Of a DNA stretch of 64,000 nucleotides, positions 53,601-64,000 are shown piece by piece (position 1 is the stretch's first letter; every line of letters starts with the position of its first letter). The translations under genes were made by a program, and so were the position numbers. Below the pieces are notes generated by a model. The model did not search any database, had not been told where the DNA came from, and saw only the letters and a program-made list of their open reading frames with translations. The DNA comes from Podocnemis expansa (Eukaryota > Chordata > Testudines > Podocnemididae): NCBI GenBank assembly GCA_007922195.1, contig ML681989.1, positions 48,306,451-48,370,450 on the forward strand, given 5' to 3'.

Positions 53601-55412
53601 GTAGGGTGGGGACTTTCAAAAATATATAAAGGGGTTAGCCGTCTCATTTCCTTTGGGAGTTGGGCTCCCAACTCACTTGGACAATTCTGAAAATGCCAGC
53701 CATAATATAAATCTTGATTTCAGTGTTTTCCTCCTCCTGCTAACCAACATCCACTTCCAAAATTCTCCTCATACTTATCCTGTTGCAAACTTTATTGCAA
53801 TAGAGGCAGGTAAATAACCTGTCCACGGATGTCAATGCTTCTGTGAGTGAGCTACAACAAAGTGATAAGCTGTGTCATCCTTTCTGCCTTCAAAGTCTAA
53901 TTGGGTCACCTCCAACCTGAGACAAAATGTCTAGCAGAAGTTGCCTCTTTCTCTTCCAGGACCAGAATCTCACAATTTGAAACACAATGATCCTGGGCAG
54001 ATTCTGCCACTATACTCATGTTTGGAGAATCTCACCCACCTTCCAAAAGTAGAAGAACAAACAGCAGAATAACTTTTACATATTCAAGTAAAATCCCTTA
54101 ATGTGTTTGGTTGCTGAAGTATAGGCCTTAGGATTTTAAGGGGGTATAATAGTGTGGGGTTTGTTTGTTTTTTTTAGCAGAGGGGTTATACTTTGTCATA
54201 TGTTTGTGTGTTGCTGCTTATTTCTTGGGAGGGAGGTGAAATCCAGTTTTTATGTGAAGTAGTTGATTAGATATCAGCCTAGGGAGCTATGTACTATTTA
54301 AGACAGTTGACTAATCATCTGCAAATAGTTACTAATGTTGAATAATTTATTTTAGTTGGTCGTCAGTTCAAAATACTGAGGTTTAGTGATATTCCAGTTC
54401 ATAGAGCTGGGAACAATGTATAATTTTCAGCAACAGAAATGTGTGTTGTTCCAAATGTTGTTTTTTCTAGTACCCAAACTCTTCAGCATCAAGAATATAT
54501 TTATTTTATGCCATTGTTTTAAATCTCAGCTTTTCCTACATTTTTTTCTTTTCTCCCTTCCACCGATGCTATGAATCACTTCAAAAGGCTGAATTACTGA
54601 TTCAGCTGCTTTGTTTCTGAAAATAAAACACTACTGTATGACTTATTTTAGTGTTAAAACTGTCCATATGTTTATATTATGTTACTTCCTCACTCCCAGC
54701 TGGCGTCAACTCACTGGTTCTGTTACTTCCCAGATGCTAGATATAAGCATTGTATTGTGTATTGATTGTCACTGACTTTACAAATCAAACAAAAATGGAC
54801 AATGAAATGAATTTGTAGAGAATATTTCCAGTTCTACTGTAACTTATTTCTGTCACGAAAACCACAAGAGGCTGGGTAAAATGGACTAATTTTCCAAAAC
54901 ACACCTAAATACTTGGAAATGTGCATAAATAACACAGAGACACTGATTACCCTTTGAGACATTTCAGTTACCTTTGTAAATAAACAAAGTCACTTTGGTA
55001 TTTCTCATACTAAATATATGGAAATGCCATGGATAACATGAGAACACTGATTATTTTCAAAGGTCATATTATTAATTTTTAAATGTGAACACTGTGCGTG
55101 CAAAATATACAGCTGCAGATGCAAATGGGATAATTCTTCAAGCAGTAACCCATTTGCACATGTAATTACAGGGTTTGCAAACATAACTGTGTGTTTTATA
55201 CATGTAGTTATCTGTTTTGATCCGTGCATACATTACTGAGAGTATATTTTAATTTCCTATTTTTTAAAATTTGACCAGTAATTCTATAGACAAAATGATC
55301 TCTTATCAGATCTATAACATAAATCCCAACTCTGATAGTCTACTCCACCTACCTGTTCTGAAGATCCACCGACATAATGTCAACGGATGCTCTCCTGTAT
55401 GAAGAGACGAGA
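50631..55412. other. LANCL3-XK interval: possible distal 3' UTR, unassigned
   Basis: Long AT-rich stretch with few recognisable repeats, in contrast to intron 1. That would fit a long LANCL3 3' UTR or conserved non-coding DNA but proves neither. A fragment of an old repeat ('cccattgacttccataggct') is at 51625-51650. Confidence 0.35.
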
Positions 55413-55420
55413 ATTGCTAT

Positions 55421-55599
55421 CAGGGCCGTAACTCCGGTGGGGCCAATGGGGCTTTGCCCCAGCCGCGCCGGAGTGGCTTAATAGAGCTGCTCATTTAAAA
55501 GGTGCGTTTCACTGCACCAGCCCCAAGCGCTGCTAATGGCAAGGAGCGTGTTATGATTGTACCGCGCCCTGGGTAGCAGATCGCCACGTTATGGCTCTG
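55421..55599. mobile_element. hAT MITE (CAGGGCCGTAAC type)
   Basis: Ends CAGGGCCGTAACTCCGG and CCACGTTATGGCTCTG, with flanks ATTGCTAT (55413-55420) and ATTGCTGT (55600-55607), 7/8. GC-rich interior in an AT-rich setting. Confidence 0.88.
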
Positions 55600-55607
55600 A
55601 TTGCTGT

Positions 55608-57540
55608 ACAGATTTAAGAGATGAATCTTGCTGTGAAGGAACATGGGGATGAACTACTACCATTAGCCAACACCACTGGCTTACGTTACTGTGACAAGAA
55701 ATTTGAGCTTATATTTAACTGTTTTGAATTGAGTAGTAAGTAGCATTAAAGCTAAATTGGAAAGAAATGAGCTGTCCAAAAATCGCATTACTAAGGGAAC
55801 AATACACTGCAAAGCCATAAGCCAGAAAAACTCAGGGCCCTCAAACAATATTGCATTTTAGGGATGTGAATAGGCATTTTCCAAGAGAATAGCACAGTTT
55901 GCTTCATTGCACAAATATGGTACAGTTTGCACTGTACTTAAGATTTCTGCTGCCTTGAATCAATGCCAATTATAGCAAAGAGGTCGTCACAGATATACTC
56001 ACTAACAAATTCTGTCTATATAGGAATTGTCTGTAATTGTACCTACTGCTATCCATTCCTATAGATTAGTTTAATAAATGGAATTGTGAAGAAATGCTCA
56101 ATGTGTGAGTATTACAAAAGAAAAAGGTTTGAATTACACAAACTTTTTGACTTAATAAAACTCCTAACTAATCTATAGCCAATGATTGTTGTTATTTCTA
56201 GTTCTGTAGTCTGTTATAACATATCCAGTCACATTTTGAGAAAAATCTATACATTGATAAGACACTAATTTATCATAAAATATGAAGAGCTCCAATTTCT
56301 TAAGTATATAGACCCACTGATGTTTTTCATGTGATGCATCAAAGAGAAGGCTAAGGCAATTAGGTTCAAATACAGCAGTACAAATAGCTAAGGCAATTAG
56401 GTTCAAATACAGCAGTACAAATAATATGACAGAAAACTACTTTTAATTAAAACATACATAGTAATGTGTTGATAGTTGAATAGAAGATAAATAAATATTA
56501 TGTAACATGTACCAAAAACATTTTTATTTAGAAATCCTGGGGTAAATTGTATACAATATATGGGGAGGAGGGACATCATAAATATTGAGCAAGAGTACTA
56601 TGTGAACTAAAATTCAGTTGTGCTTCAATCTTCATTTCTGTTTAAATATGTCTGTCAGGGGAAAAGGTTTGCACTAATGATGGGCTTGATTTTCTACTGT
56701 GTTCAGCTTTGTGTAGTTGCTTAAGGCCTGATCCAACTCTTTGAAATTAATGGTAAAACTCCTGTTGATGTACATGGTGCAGGATAAGGTCATTACATCT
56801 ATGTGAAGTATGTGTGAGATGACCATTTTGGTTCCCAAGTCTACAAGCCCTTATTTGTACATTTAAGTTTATTCACATGAGTTGCACATTGACATCAAGT
56901 CCCACTGAAGTCTGGAAAACTATTCATGTGAAAACAATTAAGCACATCTGTTTGCATGATCAAGGCCCTATGTGATAGCACTCTACACCTGCTTTACCCT
57001 GATTTATCCAAGAGTATACATACACGAGTACGAACAAGTGTACAAGGGAAAGTAGGTTGTATTGCTAACATAGATATTTCCTATCTAGTATATGTCAGTA
57101 ACACTGACCATTTGCTGTATTTCAGCATATATGGTATTAATTTCTTGTGTAATAATCAAGTGCTGTATCCTAGCTTCCTTTTTCATCTGAGACACCTACA
57201 CGCCACCATAGTATGGTATAGTTCTTCTAGAACTAAGATTGATTTTTACCCTTGTAGAAATACACCTCGCTGGTTTAAAACACCATGCTGTTATGTTAGA
57301 AACACTGTGACCTTTCAAAATGTGTTTTCGTATTAGTTTTGCATTGTGGATTATACATGCACTAAAAGAAGCTAAAGTTATTGTATTTTAAAGCAGTTGT
57401 TAATACTGGCTTAGCAGTAATAAAAAAGAGTCTGTATATATCCACATTGTTTATAGAAATGCTCTGATTATCTTTTGCCTTACAGTAAAAGCCTAACTTT
57501 AAATGTTATGGATATTTGTATTGATTGATTAGTTATTTTT
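55608..57540. other. Intergenic, nothing recognised
   Basis: AT-rich. A local tandem duplication of AGCTAAGGCAATTAGGTTCA, continuing through AATACAGCAGTACAAAT, lies at about 56350-56425. Confidence 0.45.
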
Positions 57541-57544
57541 GAGA

Positions 57545-57705
57545 ACTCACAACAGGTGCCACTTTCCACCTTGCATCAGTTCTGACCCTCTGAGTACTGG
57601 CCTTGGCAGCACTGTGCTGCTGGGGGTGAGGTCTTTTGGATGGGAAGTAAAACTAAGATCTGGACTACCTGTGGTCATTAGCGACCCCGTGCCACCTTTC
57701 ATTTT
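57545..57705 (+). repeat. Ancient SINE-like fragment
   Basis: GAGGTCTTTTGGATGGGAAG, TAAAACTAAGATCTGGACTA and CCTGTGGTCATTAGCGACCC resemble an old amniote SINE that I recognise but cannot name. Confidence 0.45.
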
Positions 57706-59939
57706 ACCCTCACTCTGTTGGTCAGTTTCCAATTCAGGCAAATATTTTCAGCCTATTTAAATTTCTTATACACATCCTTCCTCCCCCATTTAAAGGGTAC
57801 AAGCCTTAAAGCACCATATTAGATGACACAGTAGTAAAAAGACGCCTGAGCCCTTTCTCCTCTATCTCTTCGGTCTGTGCTACCACCTGGGGAGTAACAA
57901 ACTGTGGAACAGAGGTGAATTATGGGCCCCAAATTTGCCAGCACAGATGCAGATCCAGAAATGTCCCAAACATTTCTCCTAATACTTGTGACAGATCCGG
58001 AATTGATACATAGCAGTATTCATAACACAATTGTCTAATAATGTTATGGACACTGACAGTGAATGGAAATTATTGGATATTGGGTTACTGGCATATATAC
58101 TATACACTGGTAATGCTTAAATTCAGGGGTCTGTACAGGCAAGTGGCACAATATAAGAACACCTAAGCGCACACATGAATGACAATGGTACCCTTTCAGC
58201 GTGCAGTCTGAAGTGACACCCCACTGCTTTGTGGCTGGAGATGAGAGATCAAGGGGTACTCAACAATTTAAAAAAAAAAATGAAGGGTGCAAAGTCTCAG
58301 GCCATCCAGAGTGTCACTCAGCTTTCACTGGGAGACAAATAGAAGAGGGTCTGTGGAACAGTCTACTGAGCTAGTCCTTCCAGGACAGTTAAGCAGCTAG
58401 AGAGAGAGAGGCATGTATAGCAGTGGTTTGTTGTTTTTAAGATATGTTTTACTCTGAAATCCTTAGGTTCTAAATAAACAATACTTTGCCTTAAGAAGGC
58501 TATTTGGGCACTGATCACTAGTGTCATCACCCTGGGATGGGAAAGAATTGCCAGGTTTGAACTTAAAGCAGGCCTGCTGAGGTGAATCATGATTGTTACA
58601 CGGGGGACTGCAATGCAGGGCCCAGTCTAAGGCTGCAATAATCACATGCTTCCACTCTGAAAAACGAGATGATCAGAGGACTGAGAGCTAGGGGGGGGTA
58701 ACCTTGGACAGACTAGGAGTCATCAGTTTGGTGTCTGTTAGCTAATATTTTTAAAGCCACCATATCAGTAAGGATGTGTGCACACTGCCACATAACTATC
58801 ACATTTCATTCATCTTCTAGAAAGTATGTGCCACTGAGTAATAGCAGCGGGTTGTCACTGGCAAGCTGGATGTTAAGAATAATGTTCTTAACCCATAAAG
58901 CAGAATTTCACATTGCTGGGGCATTTAAAATACTTGAATTGTTGGATGGCTTCATTAAATGGCTCCTTTTTTAAGGTGGCACCAGGTTGGCAGAGTGTGT
59001 GCACAATAAAAGCCACAAACCACCCTTTTCCTTCTCAGCATGAACTTTGTTAATGATTGCTCTGCTAGCATAGAAGACACATTATAATTGCTATGGACTA
59101 ATTATTTTTTTTTCTTACCATTTAAATGACATCAGCCCCCTGGATGGTGGACGTGTGTCTGTGTAGTCTTCTCAGGATTAAGACTTTTTTTAACCACGTG
59201 GACGCAAAGAAAGTGTCAGGCCCTGGGACTCCAGCACAGGAAGAAGAGTTGTGGTGAGAAAATAATCTATAGAAGCTGACATTTGGTTTGAGAAAATGGA
59301 TGAGGCTTTTTCTGAAGCAGTATGCCCATTCCAGCAGAGAACACGATCAGTGATGATGACTGTTAGGTTAATTTCCAACAGCGTCCAGTCAGGAGCAGAG
59401 ACCCATTGTGCTAGGTACCGTACAAAGACAGCAAACACAGTCCTTGTGGTTAAAAAAAAGTACTCTTTGAGGAGATGTAGGCTCTGACATCACAAAGCTC
59501 CACTTCTCTACTCATAGCGGTGGTGCTGCTTTGAAAACTCAGAACTGTAAACCACCACTTCAGGGTTAGACACTAAGGTCCAGATCTTTGTCCACCTTAC
59601 AACTTTCACCATTTCTATTAGTAGTGTTGTTACTCTGTGAAGAATTATGGGTTTCTTTTTCTTTTCTTCATTTCCAAAAAGGAGAAGCAGCCAAGGTTGC
59701 AGTTGCCAGTAGTATCAAAAACAAGGAGAAATTTCCATTCCATCTTAATCTGTTCCTAAAATAGATTTCCTCAGCAGCCGGTCTCTGGGGTCCACAGGCA
59801 CCCATAAACCAGCATTAACATTGTTGCTTTGCTGGGTTGAAGCAATATGGATCTGCTCTAAAGGATTCAAGAACTTATATGCACACAGTAAGCTAATGAA
59901 AAGTGGCTGAATGGGGAGATAAGTCACATAATTAGAGAG
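57706..59939. other. Intergenic, mostly unassigned
   Basis: 59390-59450 holds another SINE-like piece (CCATTGTGCTAGGTACCGTA, CAAAGACAGCAAACACAG). The rest is unassigned. Confidence 0.4.
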
Positions 59940-60232
59940 TTCCAAAGTGGTAGCCATGTTAGTCTAGTTCAGCAAAACAAGCAAGGAGTCCTGTGGCACT
60001 TAAAGGCTAACAAATTTATTTATCACATGAGCTTCGAGAGAGAAAATCCCACTTTGTCAGATGCTTTGAAGTGGGGGAATTTACAGAATGGAGGAAATAA
60101 ATGCAGAGAAGTATAAGTCATGGGATCAGATCATACTGAAACAGCAAATCAAAGCAGTTGTTAAGATTCAAACACTGGGAATCAGCACATAGAGGAAGGT
60201 GAGGTCAAAATCACCTGTTGTTATGGGAGAAG
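59940..60232 (-). mobile_element. Short PLE-derived copy with 10-bp target duplication
   Basis: 293 bp from TTCCAAAGTGGTAGCCATGT through AGGAGTCCTGTGGCACTTAA to ACCTGTTGTTATGGGAGAAG. Perfect AATTAGAGAG flanks at 59930-59939 and 60233-60242. It matches only the 3' terminal region of the coding PLE at 14630-16525, so it is non-coding. Confidence 0.9.
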
Positions 60233-60434
60233 AATTAGAGAGGTTAAACCAGGGAAACCTCAGTTAAATCTTTCCACTGTGGCTACAGCTTTTGCATGCT
60301 AGTTGAAACCATGCTTAGGCCTGATTTTTCATAAGAACAGAACATCCATAACCCCAACTGTAGTCAAGTGTCTGAAGTTGGGCACCTGACAACTGTCATC
60401 CATAATGAGACCATTTTTGCTCTTGGGCTTAGAC

Positions 60435-60969
60435 CAGTGTTTCCCAACCAGTGTGCCATTGCACACAGGCGTGCTGTCAGGCCTGAACAAGTGTGCCAAG
60501 GAATTTTTTGAAAACCTACACAAAATTCTGGATTGGCTCATGAATATTCATGAATTCATTTGGAAACTATATGGTGGTGTGTCTCAAAATAATTAAATTT
60601 CAAAGGGGCAGCCATGTTAGTCTAGTTCAGTAAAACAAACCAGGAGTCCTGTGGCACATAAAGACTAACAAATTTATTTATTGCATGAGCTTTCGTGAGA
60701 GAAAATCCCACTTCGTCAGATGCTTTGAAGATGGGGGAACTTACAGAATGGGAAGAAATAAATGCAGGGGAAGGTAAGTCATGGGAACAGGTCACACTGT
60801 AACAGCAAATCAGAACAGTTGTAAAGATTCAAAGACTGAGAAACAGCCTACTGAGGAAGATGAGGTCAAATCACCTGTTGTAATGAGAGAAAAATCTAAT
60901 GTCCCTGATAAGCCCTAAGGCAATGCAACCAAAGGTGTGTCACAGCAGAGAAAAAGTTGGGAACCACTG
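60435..60969. mobile_element. hAT MITE with a PLE inside
   Basis: Ends CAGTGTTTCCCAACC and GGGAACCACTG, with perfect 8-bp duplications GCTTAGAC (60427-60434 and 60970-60977). The PLE copy at about 60600-60895 interrupts it; without it the MITE is about 240 bp. Confidence 0.92.
60600..60895 (-). mobile_element. Short PLE-derived copy nested in the hAT MITE
   Basis: TCAAAGGGGCAGCCATGTTA to ACCTGTTGTAATGAGAGAAA. Collinear with the copy at 59940 and ending at practically the same internal point. Confidence 0.88.
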
Positions 60970-61344
60970 GCTTAGACCATCCAACTGATTTCCCTGTGTC
61001 TGCTGCCAGTTCAGCCTATGGCAGTATGGTGAACCTGCCGTCTCATTTATTTTACCCAGGCAATCCTTGCAGGTTGACTTTTCAAACTGGTTCTAGCATC
61101 TTTCCGGCCGAAGGCTGGTGATGACTGCGGCAAGCAATCAAAGCTCATCCCATCTTCCATTTCCTCGGGGGGGGGGATGCACCATCATTAAGTTCACAGT
61201 ACTTTGCAAGACAACAGCAGTCTCCTCCCCACCCGCTGTGGTCTGATGAACCAAAGGGGGAAATGGTGGGCTGGGAAATGCAGCATGAGGATCAAGTTTG
61301 ACCTTCAGGGAGATTCTCCCAGCGATAGTTGCCACCTCCAGCAT

Positions 61345-61420
61345 TCCGAGCAGACTCTTGTGGCACCTTTAAAGACTAACAAATTTATTTATTGCATGAA
61401 CTTTCATGGGAGAAAAATCC
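61345..61420 (-). mobile_element. PLE fragment, left part
   Basis: GACTCTTGTGGCACCTTTAA to TGAACTTTCATGGGAGAAAA. The continuation, AAATCCCACTTGGTCGGACG (62515-62551), lies beyond the hAT-like insertion. Confidence 0.85.
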
Positions 61421-61481
61421 AGGAGTTAAAGTGGGCCAGAATGTGGTGGAATTGTGTTCCAGGGCCCACTATTTTTAGGGG

Positions 61482-61612
61482 GCCAGCATTCCGGGGCCCC
61501 TAAAAATAGAAAATGGAGCCAGAACGCTGCATTCCGGGACTATTTAAAATAGTGGGTCCGGGAACACAGCATTCTGGCTCCATTTTCTATTTTTTAGGGG
61601 CCCCAGAACACT
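61482..61612. repeat. Imperfect palindrome, about 60-bp arms
   Basis: GCATTCCGGGGCCCCTAAAA to AATGGAGCCAGAACGCTGCA pairs with CAGCATTCTGGCTCCATTTT to TTTTTAGGGGCCCCAGAA. The centre is CTATTTAAAATAG near 61545. Confidence 0.85.
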
Positions 61613-61835
61613 GCGTCAGTTTTTAGCAGGCCCAGAGTTCTGGAAGAGGGGAGGTGCGCCTGTCCTGTTGTGATGTGGGCCACACCTGCTGCATGCATGC
61701 AGGCTGCACAGCCTGGAGGGGGAGAAACGGTCAATTCTCCCCAGGCCAGCCCTTGAGAGTCTGTGCACCTCTGAAGCCCAGCCCCCCCTGGGGTGGCTCA
61801 CTGTGGGGGGAGGGGGAAGAAGCGGTTGGGATGGT

Positions 61836-62290
61836 GGGCTGGGGAGGTGTGGAGGGGGTTGGGGGCTGAAGCAGGTGGAGTGGGGGAATGGGGACAAGAG
61901 GATCGAAGGGGGCTGGGGAGGCGTGGAGGGGGTTGGGGGGGCTGATGGGGTGGAGTGAGGGAATGGGGACAAGGAGACTGAAGGGGGCTGGGGAGGCGTG
62001 GACGGGTTGGGGGCTGACAGGGTGGAGTGAGGGAATGGGGATAAGGGGATTGAAGAGGAGGTTGGGGGCTGAAGGAGTGGAGTGGGGGAATGGGGACAAA
62101 GGGATTGAAGACGGATGGGGAGGGGGTTAGGGGGTGGAGTGGAGGAATGTGGGACAAGGGGATTGAAGGGGGCTGGGAAGGTGCTGATGGGCTTGGGGGG
62201 CTGAAGGGGGGGGGGGGGGAAGGGGGACAAGGAGACCGAAGGGGGCTGGGGAGCCGTGGAGGGGGTTGGGGGCTGAAGGGGTGGTGTGAA
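61836..62290 (+). repeat. G-rich minisatellite upstream of XK
   Basis: Units of about 75 bp, some shortened: GGCTGGGGAGGCGTGGAGGG, GGTTGGGGGCTGAAGGGGTG, GAGTGAGGGAATGGGGACAA, then GGGGATTGAAG. Starts near 61836, 61911 and 61986, continuing to 62290. Dense runs of three or more G on the plus strand give G-quadruplex potential. Confidence 0.9.
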
Positions 62291-62551
62291 GACAGGGACC
62301 TGGGTGTCAGAGGTTAGGAGGGCTGGAGCGAGGACATGGGGCAGGGAGCTTGCGGAGCGGGGCTGAGCAGGACATGGGGAAAGAGGAGTCTGACGGAGGC
62401 AGGTGTTTTGGGGCAGTAGCTGGGGTGGATAAAGGGGACCCGGATGCCCAGGTAGGGGGCCTGCAAATTTCGGAAGGTTCCAGGGCCCGCCAAATTATAC
62501 TTTAACCCCCGGAAAAATCCCACTTGGTCGGACGCTTTGAGGAGGGGGAGC

Positions 62552-63180
62552 CGCTGAGCCGGCAGTGGCCTGGAGCCAGTCCCGGGCGCCCCTTTCACTG
62601 AGGGATGCGAGGAGGGCACGTGCCGAGCCCCCAGGCAGAGCTGCAGCCACAATCAGCCCCTCTGCCCCGGCGGCCTTTGGCCGACCCTGCGGGCGGCAGC
62701 GGGGGAATCGCCGCCCGCCTCCCGGCCTCTGCGGCAGCGGGCTGGCCCCGCGCCCCGGAGCCAGGCCCGGCCCGGGCGGCGGGCGCGGGAGCCCCGGGGG
62801 AGGCGCTGGGCGGAGCCGGCGGCTGCGGCAGGCGGGGGAGCAGGTGGCGGGGCGCGCGGAGATGAAATTCCCGGGCTCCGTCGTCGTCTCGCTGCTGCTC
62901 TTCGCGGCCGAGACGGGCACGGCGCTGTACCTCAGCAGCACCTACCGCTCGGCCGGGGACCGCATCTGGCAGGCGCTGACCCTGCTCTTCGCCCTCCTGC
63001 CCTGCGCGCTGGTGCAGCTCAGCCTGCTCTTCGTGCACCGCGACCTCAGCCGCGACCGCCCGCTGGTCCTGCTGCTGCACCTGCTGCAGCTCGGGCCCCT
63101 GCTCAGGTAGGCGCCGCTGCCCCGGCCCCGGCCCCGGCCCCGGAGAGCGGGGCCCGTCTTCTGCCTCTGCCGCCCGGCCA
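62552..63180 (+). promoter_or_regulatory. CpG island over XK promoter and exon 1
   Basis: Abrupt rise in G+C and CpG right after the PLE remnant, extending into intron 1. No TATA box is evident. The transcription start presumably lies at 62560-62860. Confidence 0.75.
62862..63106 (+). CDS. XK: XK, Kell-linked membrane protein, exon 1 (rest beyond window)
   Basis: Encodes 81 residues plus two bases: [20 protein letters not shown] through [19 protein letters not shown] to [11 protein letters not shown], matching the XK N-terminus. XK is a ten-span plasma-membrane protein of the XKR family; in mammals it links to the Kell glycoprotein and partners VPS13A in lipid scrambling. Segments at about 5-24 and 38-60 and the start of a third (72-81) are hydrophobic; [10 protein letters not shown] is the charged loop. 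The donor is CTCAG|GTAGGC, phase 2. The frame is open 99 codons upstream to an ATG at 62565, but that extension is low-complexity and not family-like, so 62862 (G at -3) is chosen. Same strand and order as LANCL3-XK in mammals. Confidence 0.95.
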
Positions 63181-63261
63181 GCCGGCTGTGGGCACGTGGG
63201 TGCGCCGGATCCTGCGCCTCTTCTGCAGCCGGCCTTTCCTCCTGACAGGCAGCTTCCTCAG

Positions 63262-63778
63262 GACGGGAAACTGGGGAGGGATTGCCCTAACAGCCCCCTC
63301 TGCACCCCCGCAATTTCCAACATCTCCCAGGTGTCAGCTAGTGACAGTGTTAGACCAATTTAGGGAACACCCCTACCCCCCCCCGAATTTCCCACTGCCC
63401 TGTTGTCAGCTAGTAACAGTGTTAGACCAATTTAGGGAACACCCCTAACCCCCCCCCCGAATTTCCCACTGCCCTGTTGTCAGCTACTAACAGTGTTAGA
63501 CCAGCTTAGGGAGCACCCCAACACCCCATTACACCCCCCTGAATCTCCCAACAACCCCCCAGGTGTCAGCTAGTAACAGTGTTATGCCAATTTAGTGAGC
63601 ACCCCCAACACCCTCTCACAGCCCCTGAATCTTCCAACGCCCACCAGCTGTCAGCTAGGAACAGTGTTAGACCAATTTAGTGAGCACCCCCAATACCCCC
63701 CTACACTGCCCTGAATTTTCCAACATCTCCCAGTTCTCAGCTAGTAACAGTGTTAGACCAATTTAGTGAGCACCCCAG
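63262..63778 (+). repeat. C-rich minisatellite at start of XK intron 1
   Basis: Six units with repeats of GTCAGCTAGTAACAGTGTTA, GACCAATTTAGTGAGCACCC and GAATTTCCCA. Unit starts are near 63333, 63405, 63479, 63565, 63650 and 63735 (72-86 bp). It begins about 155 bp after the XK donor with GGGATTGCCCTAACAGCCCC, echoing the leading edge of the LANCL3 array. The same family as 8455-9240, but a separate subfamily (TTAGACCAATTTAGGGAACA). Confidence 0.93.
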
Positions 63779-64000
63779 GGGCATCACTGGTGCCTGGCAC
63801 ACAGGGCACATGCCCCAAGTCCCAGTGCCAGTGCCCTGAGTGTCTGGGGCAGCCCCAGCATCTCCCAGCCCCATCCAGGCCAGCGATCCAGGACACAGCT
63901 CCCGGCCACAGTGGCACCTGCAGCTCCCAGCCTGGTCACCCACTGGAAATTCAGGCCAGGCCACCTGTGGCAGCACCAGCCTCTCCCACCGCTGGCCCCA
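63779..64000 (+). other. XK: XK intron 1, GC-rich unassigned
   Basis: G+C-rich sequence (GGCACACAGGGCACATGCCC and similar) with no recognised feature. Runs off the window. Confidence 0.4.

Larger units (their letters stand above)
61421..62512. mobile_element. hAT-like element carrying a hairpin and a G-rich minisatellite
   Basis: The left end AGGAGTTAAAGTGGG and inverted right end CCGGGGGTTAAAGTATAA are flanked by perfect 8-bp AAAAATCC (61413-61420 and 62513-62520), splitting one PLE copy in two. Inside lie a palindrome (about 61482-61612) and a tandem array (about 61836-62290). There is no transposase. It lies about 350 bp from the XK start codon. Confidence 0.82.

Noticed and set aside
61616..62230. 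204-codon Pro/Ser-rich frame on the minus strand
   Set aside because: It is the shadow of the G-rich minisatellite, with frames open in several registers.
62565..62861. N-terminal extension of XK (in-frame upstream ATG)
   Set aside because: The extension is low-complexity GC-rich sequence. The XK family begins at MKFP, and 62862 has a good context.

Overview
This is vertebrate nuclear DNA. It has multi-exon genes with GT-AG introns, CpG-island promoters and dense interspersed repeats: CR1 LINEs, hAT transposons, Penelope-like retroelements, foldback elements and old ERVs. The gene order LANCL3 then XK on the same strand matches the amniote locus (human Xp21.1). Many CR1 copies together with a GIY-YIG Penelope-like element point to a non-mammalian amniote. 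A turtle is my best guess by inference; species is not resolved.

Layout. 1-5704 is the 3' part of a decayed endogenous retrovirus interrupted by a solo LTR, which is itself interrupted by a MITE. 6698-7262 is a hAT transposase fossil. 7268-7667 is a 400-base assembly gap over the LANCL3 promoter. LANCL3 runs 7850-49600 in five coding exons; its 37-kb intron 1 is mostly transposon debris. 49601-62861 is the LANCL3-XK interval, with a probable long 3' UTR followed by PLE and hAT insertions. XK exon 1 is at 62862-63106, and the gene continues beyond the window.

The two genes. LANCL3 is a LanC-like protein; all seven GxxG-type repeats and the Cys/Cys-His zinc ligands are readable. XK is a multipass membrane protein of the XKR family; only the start is present.

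Most notable observations. (1) A C-rich minisatellite with the same roughly 75-base unit begins close behind exon 1 of both LANCL3 and XK. (2) Three foldback elements share terminal repeats (GGCTATGTCTACAC) and 3-bp target duplications, one proven by an internal empty site. Their interiors are built from different palindromic words that all centre on TCGA. (3) A 1.1-kb hAT-like element carrying a G-rich minisatellite sits inside a PLE fragment about 350 bp upstream of the XK start. (4) PLE-derived copies occur as palindromes, as two copies ending near the same internal point, and as a 51-bp stub with a perfect 12-bp target duplication. No CRISPR, tRNA, rRNA or bacterial-type features were seen.
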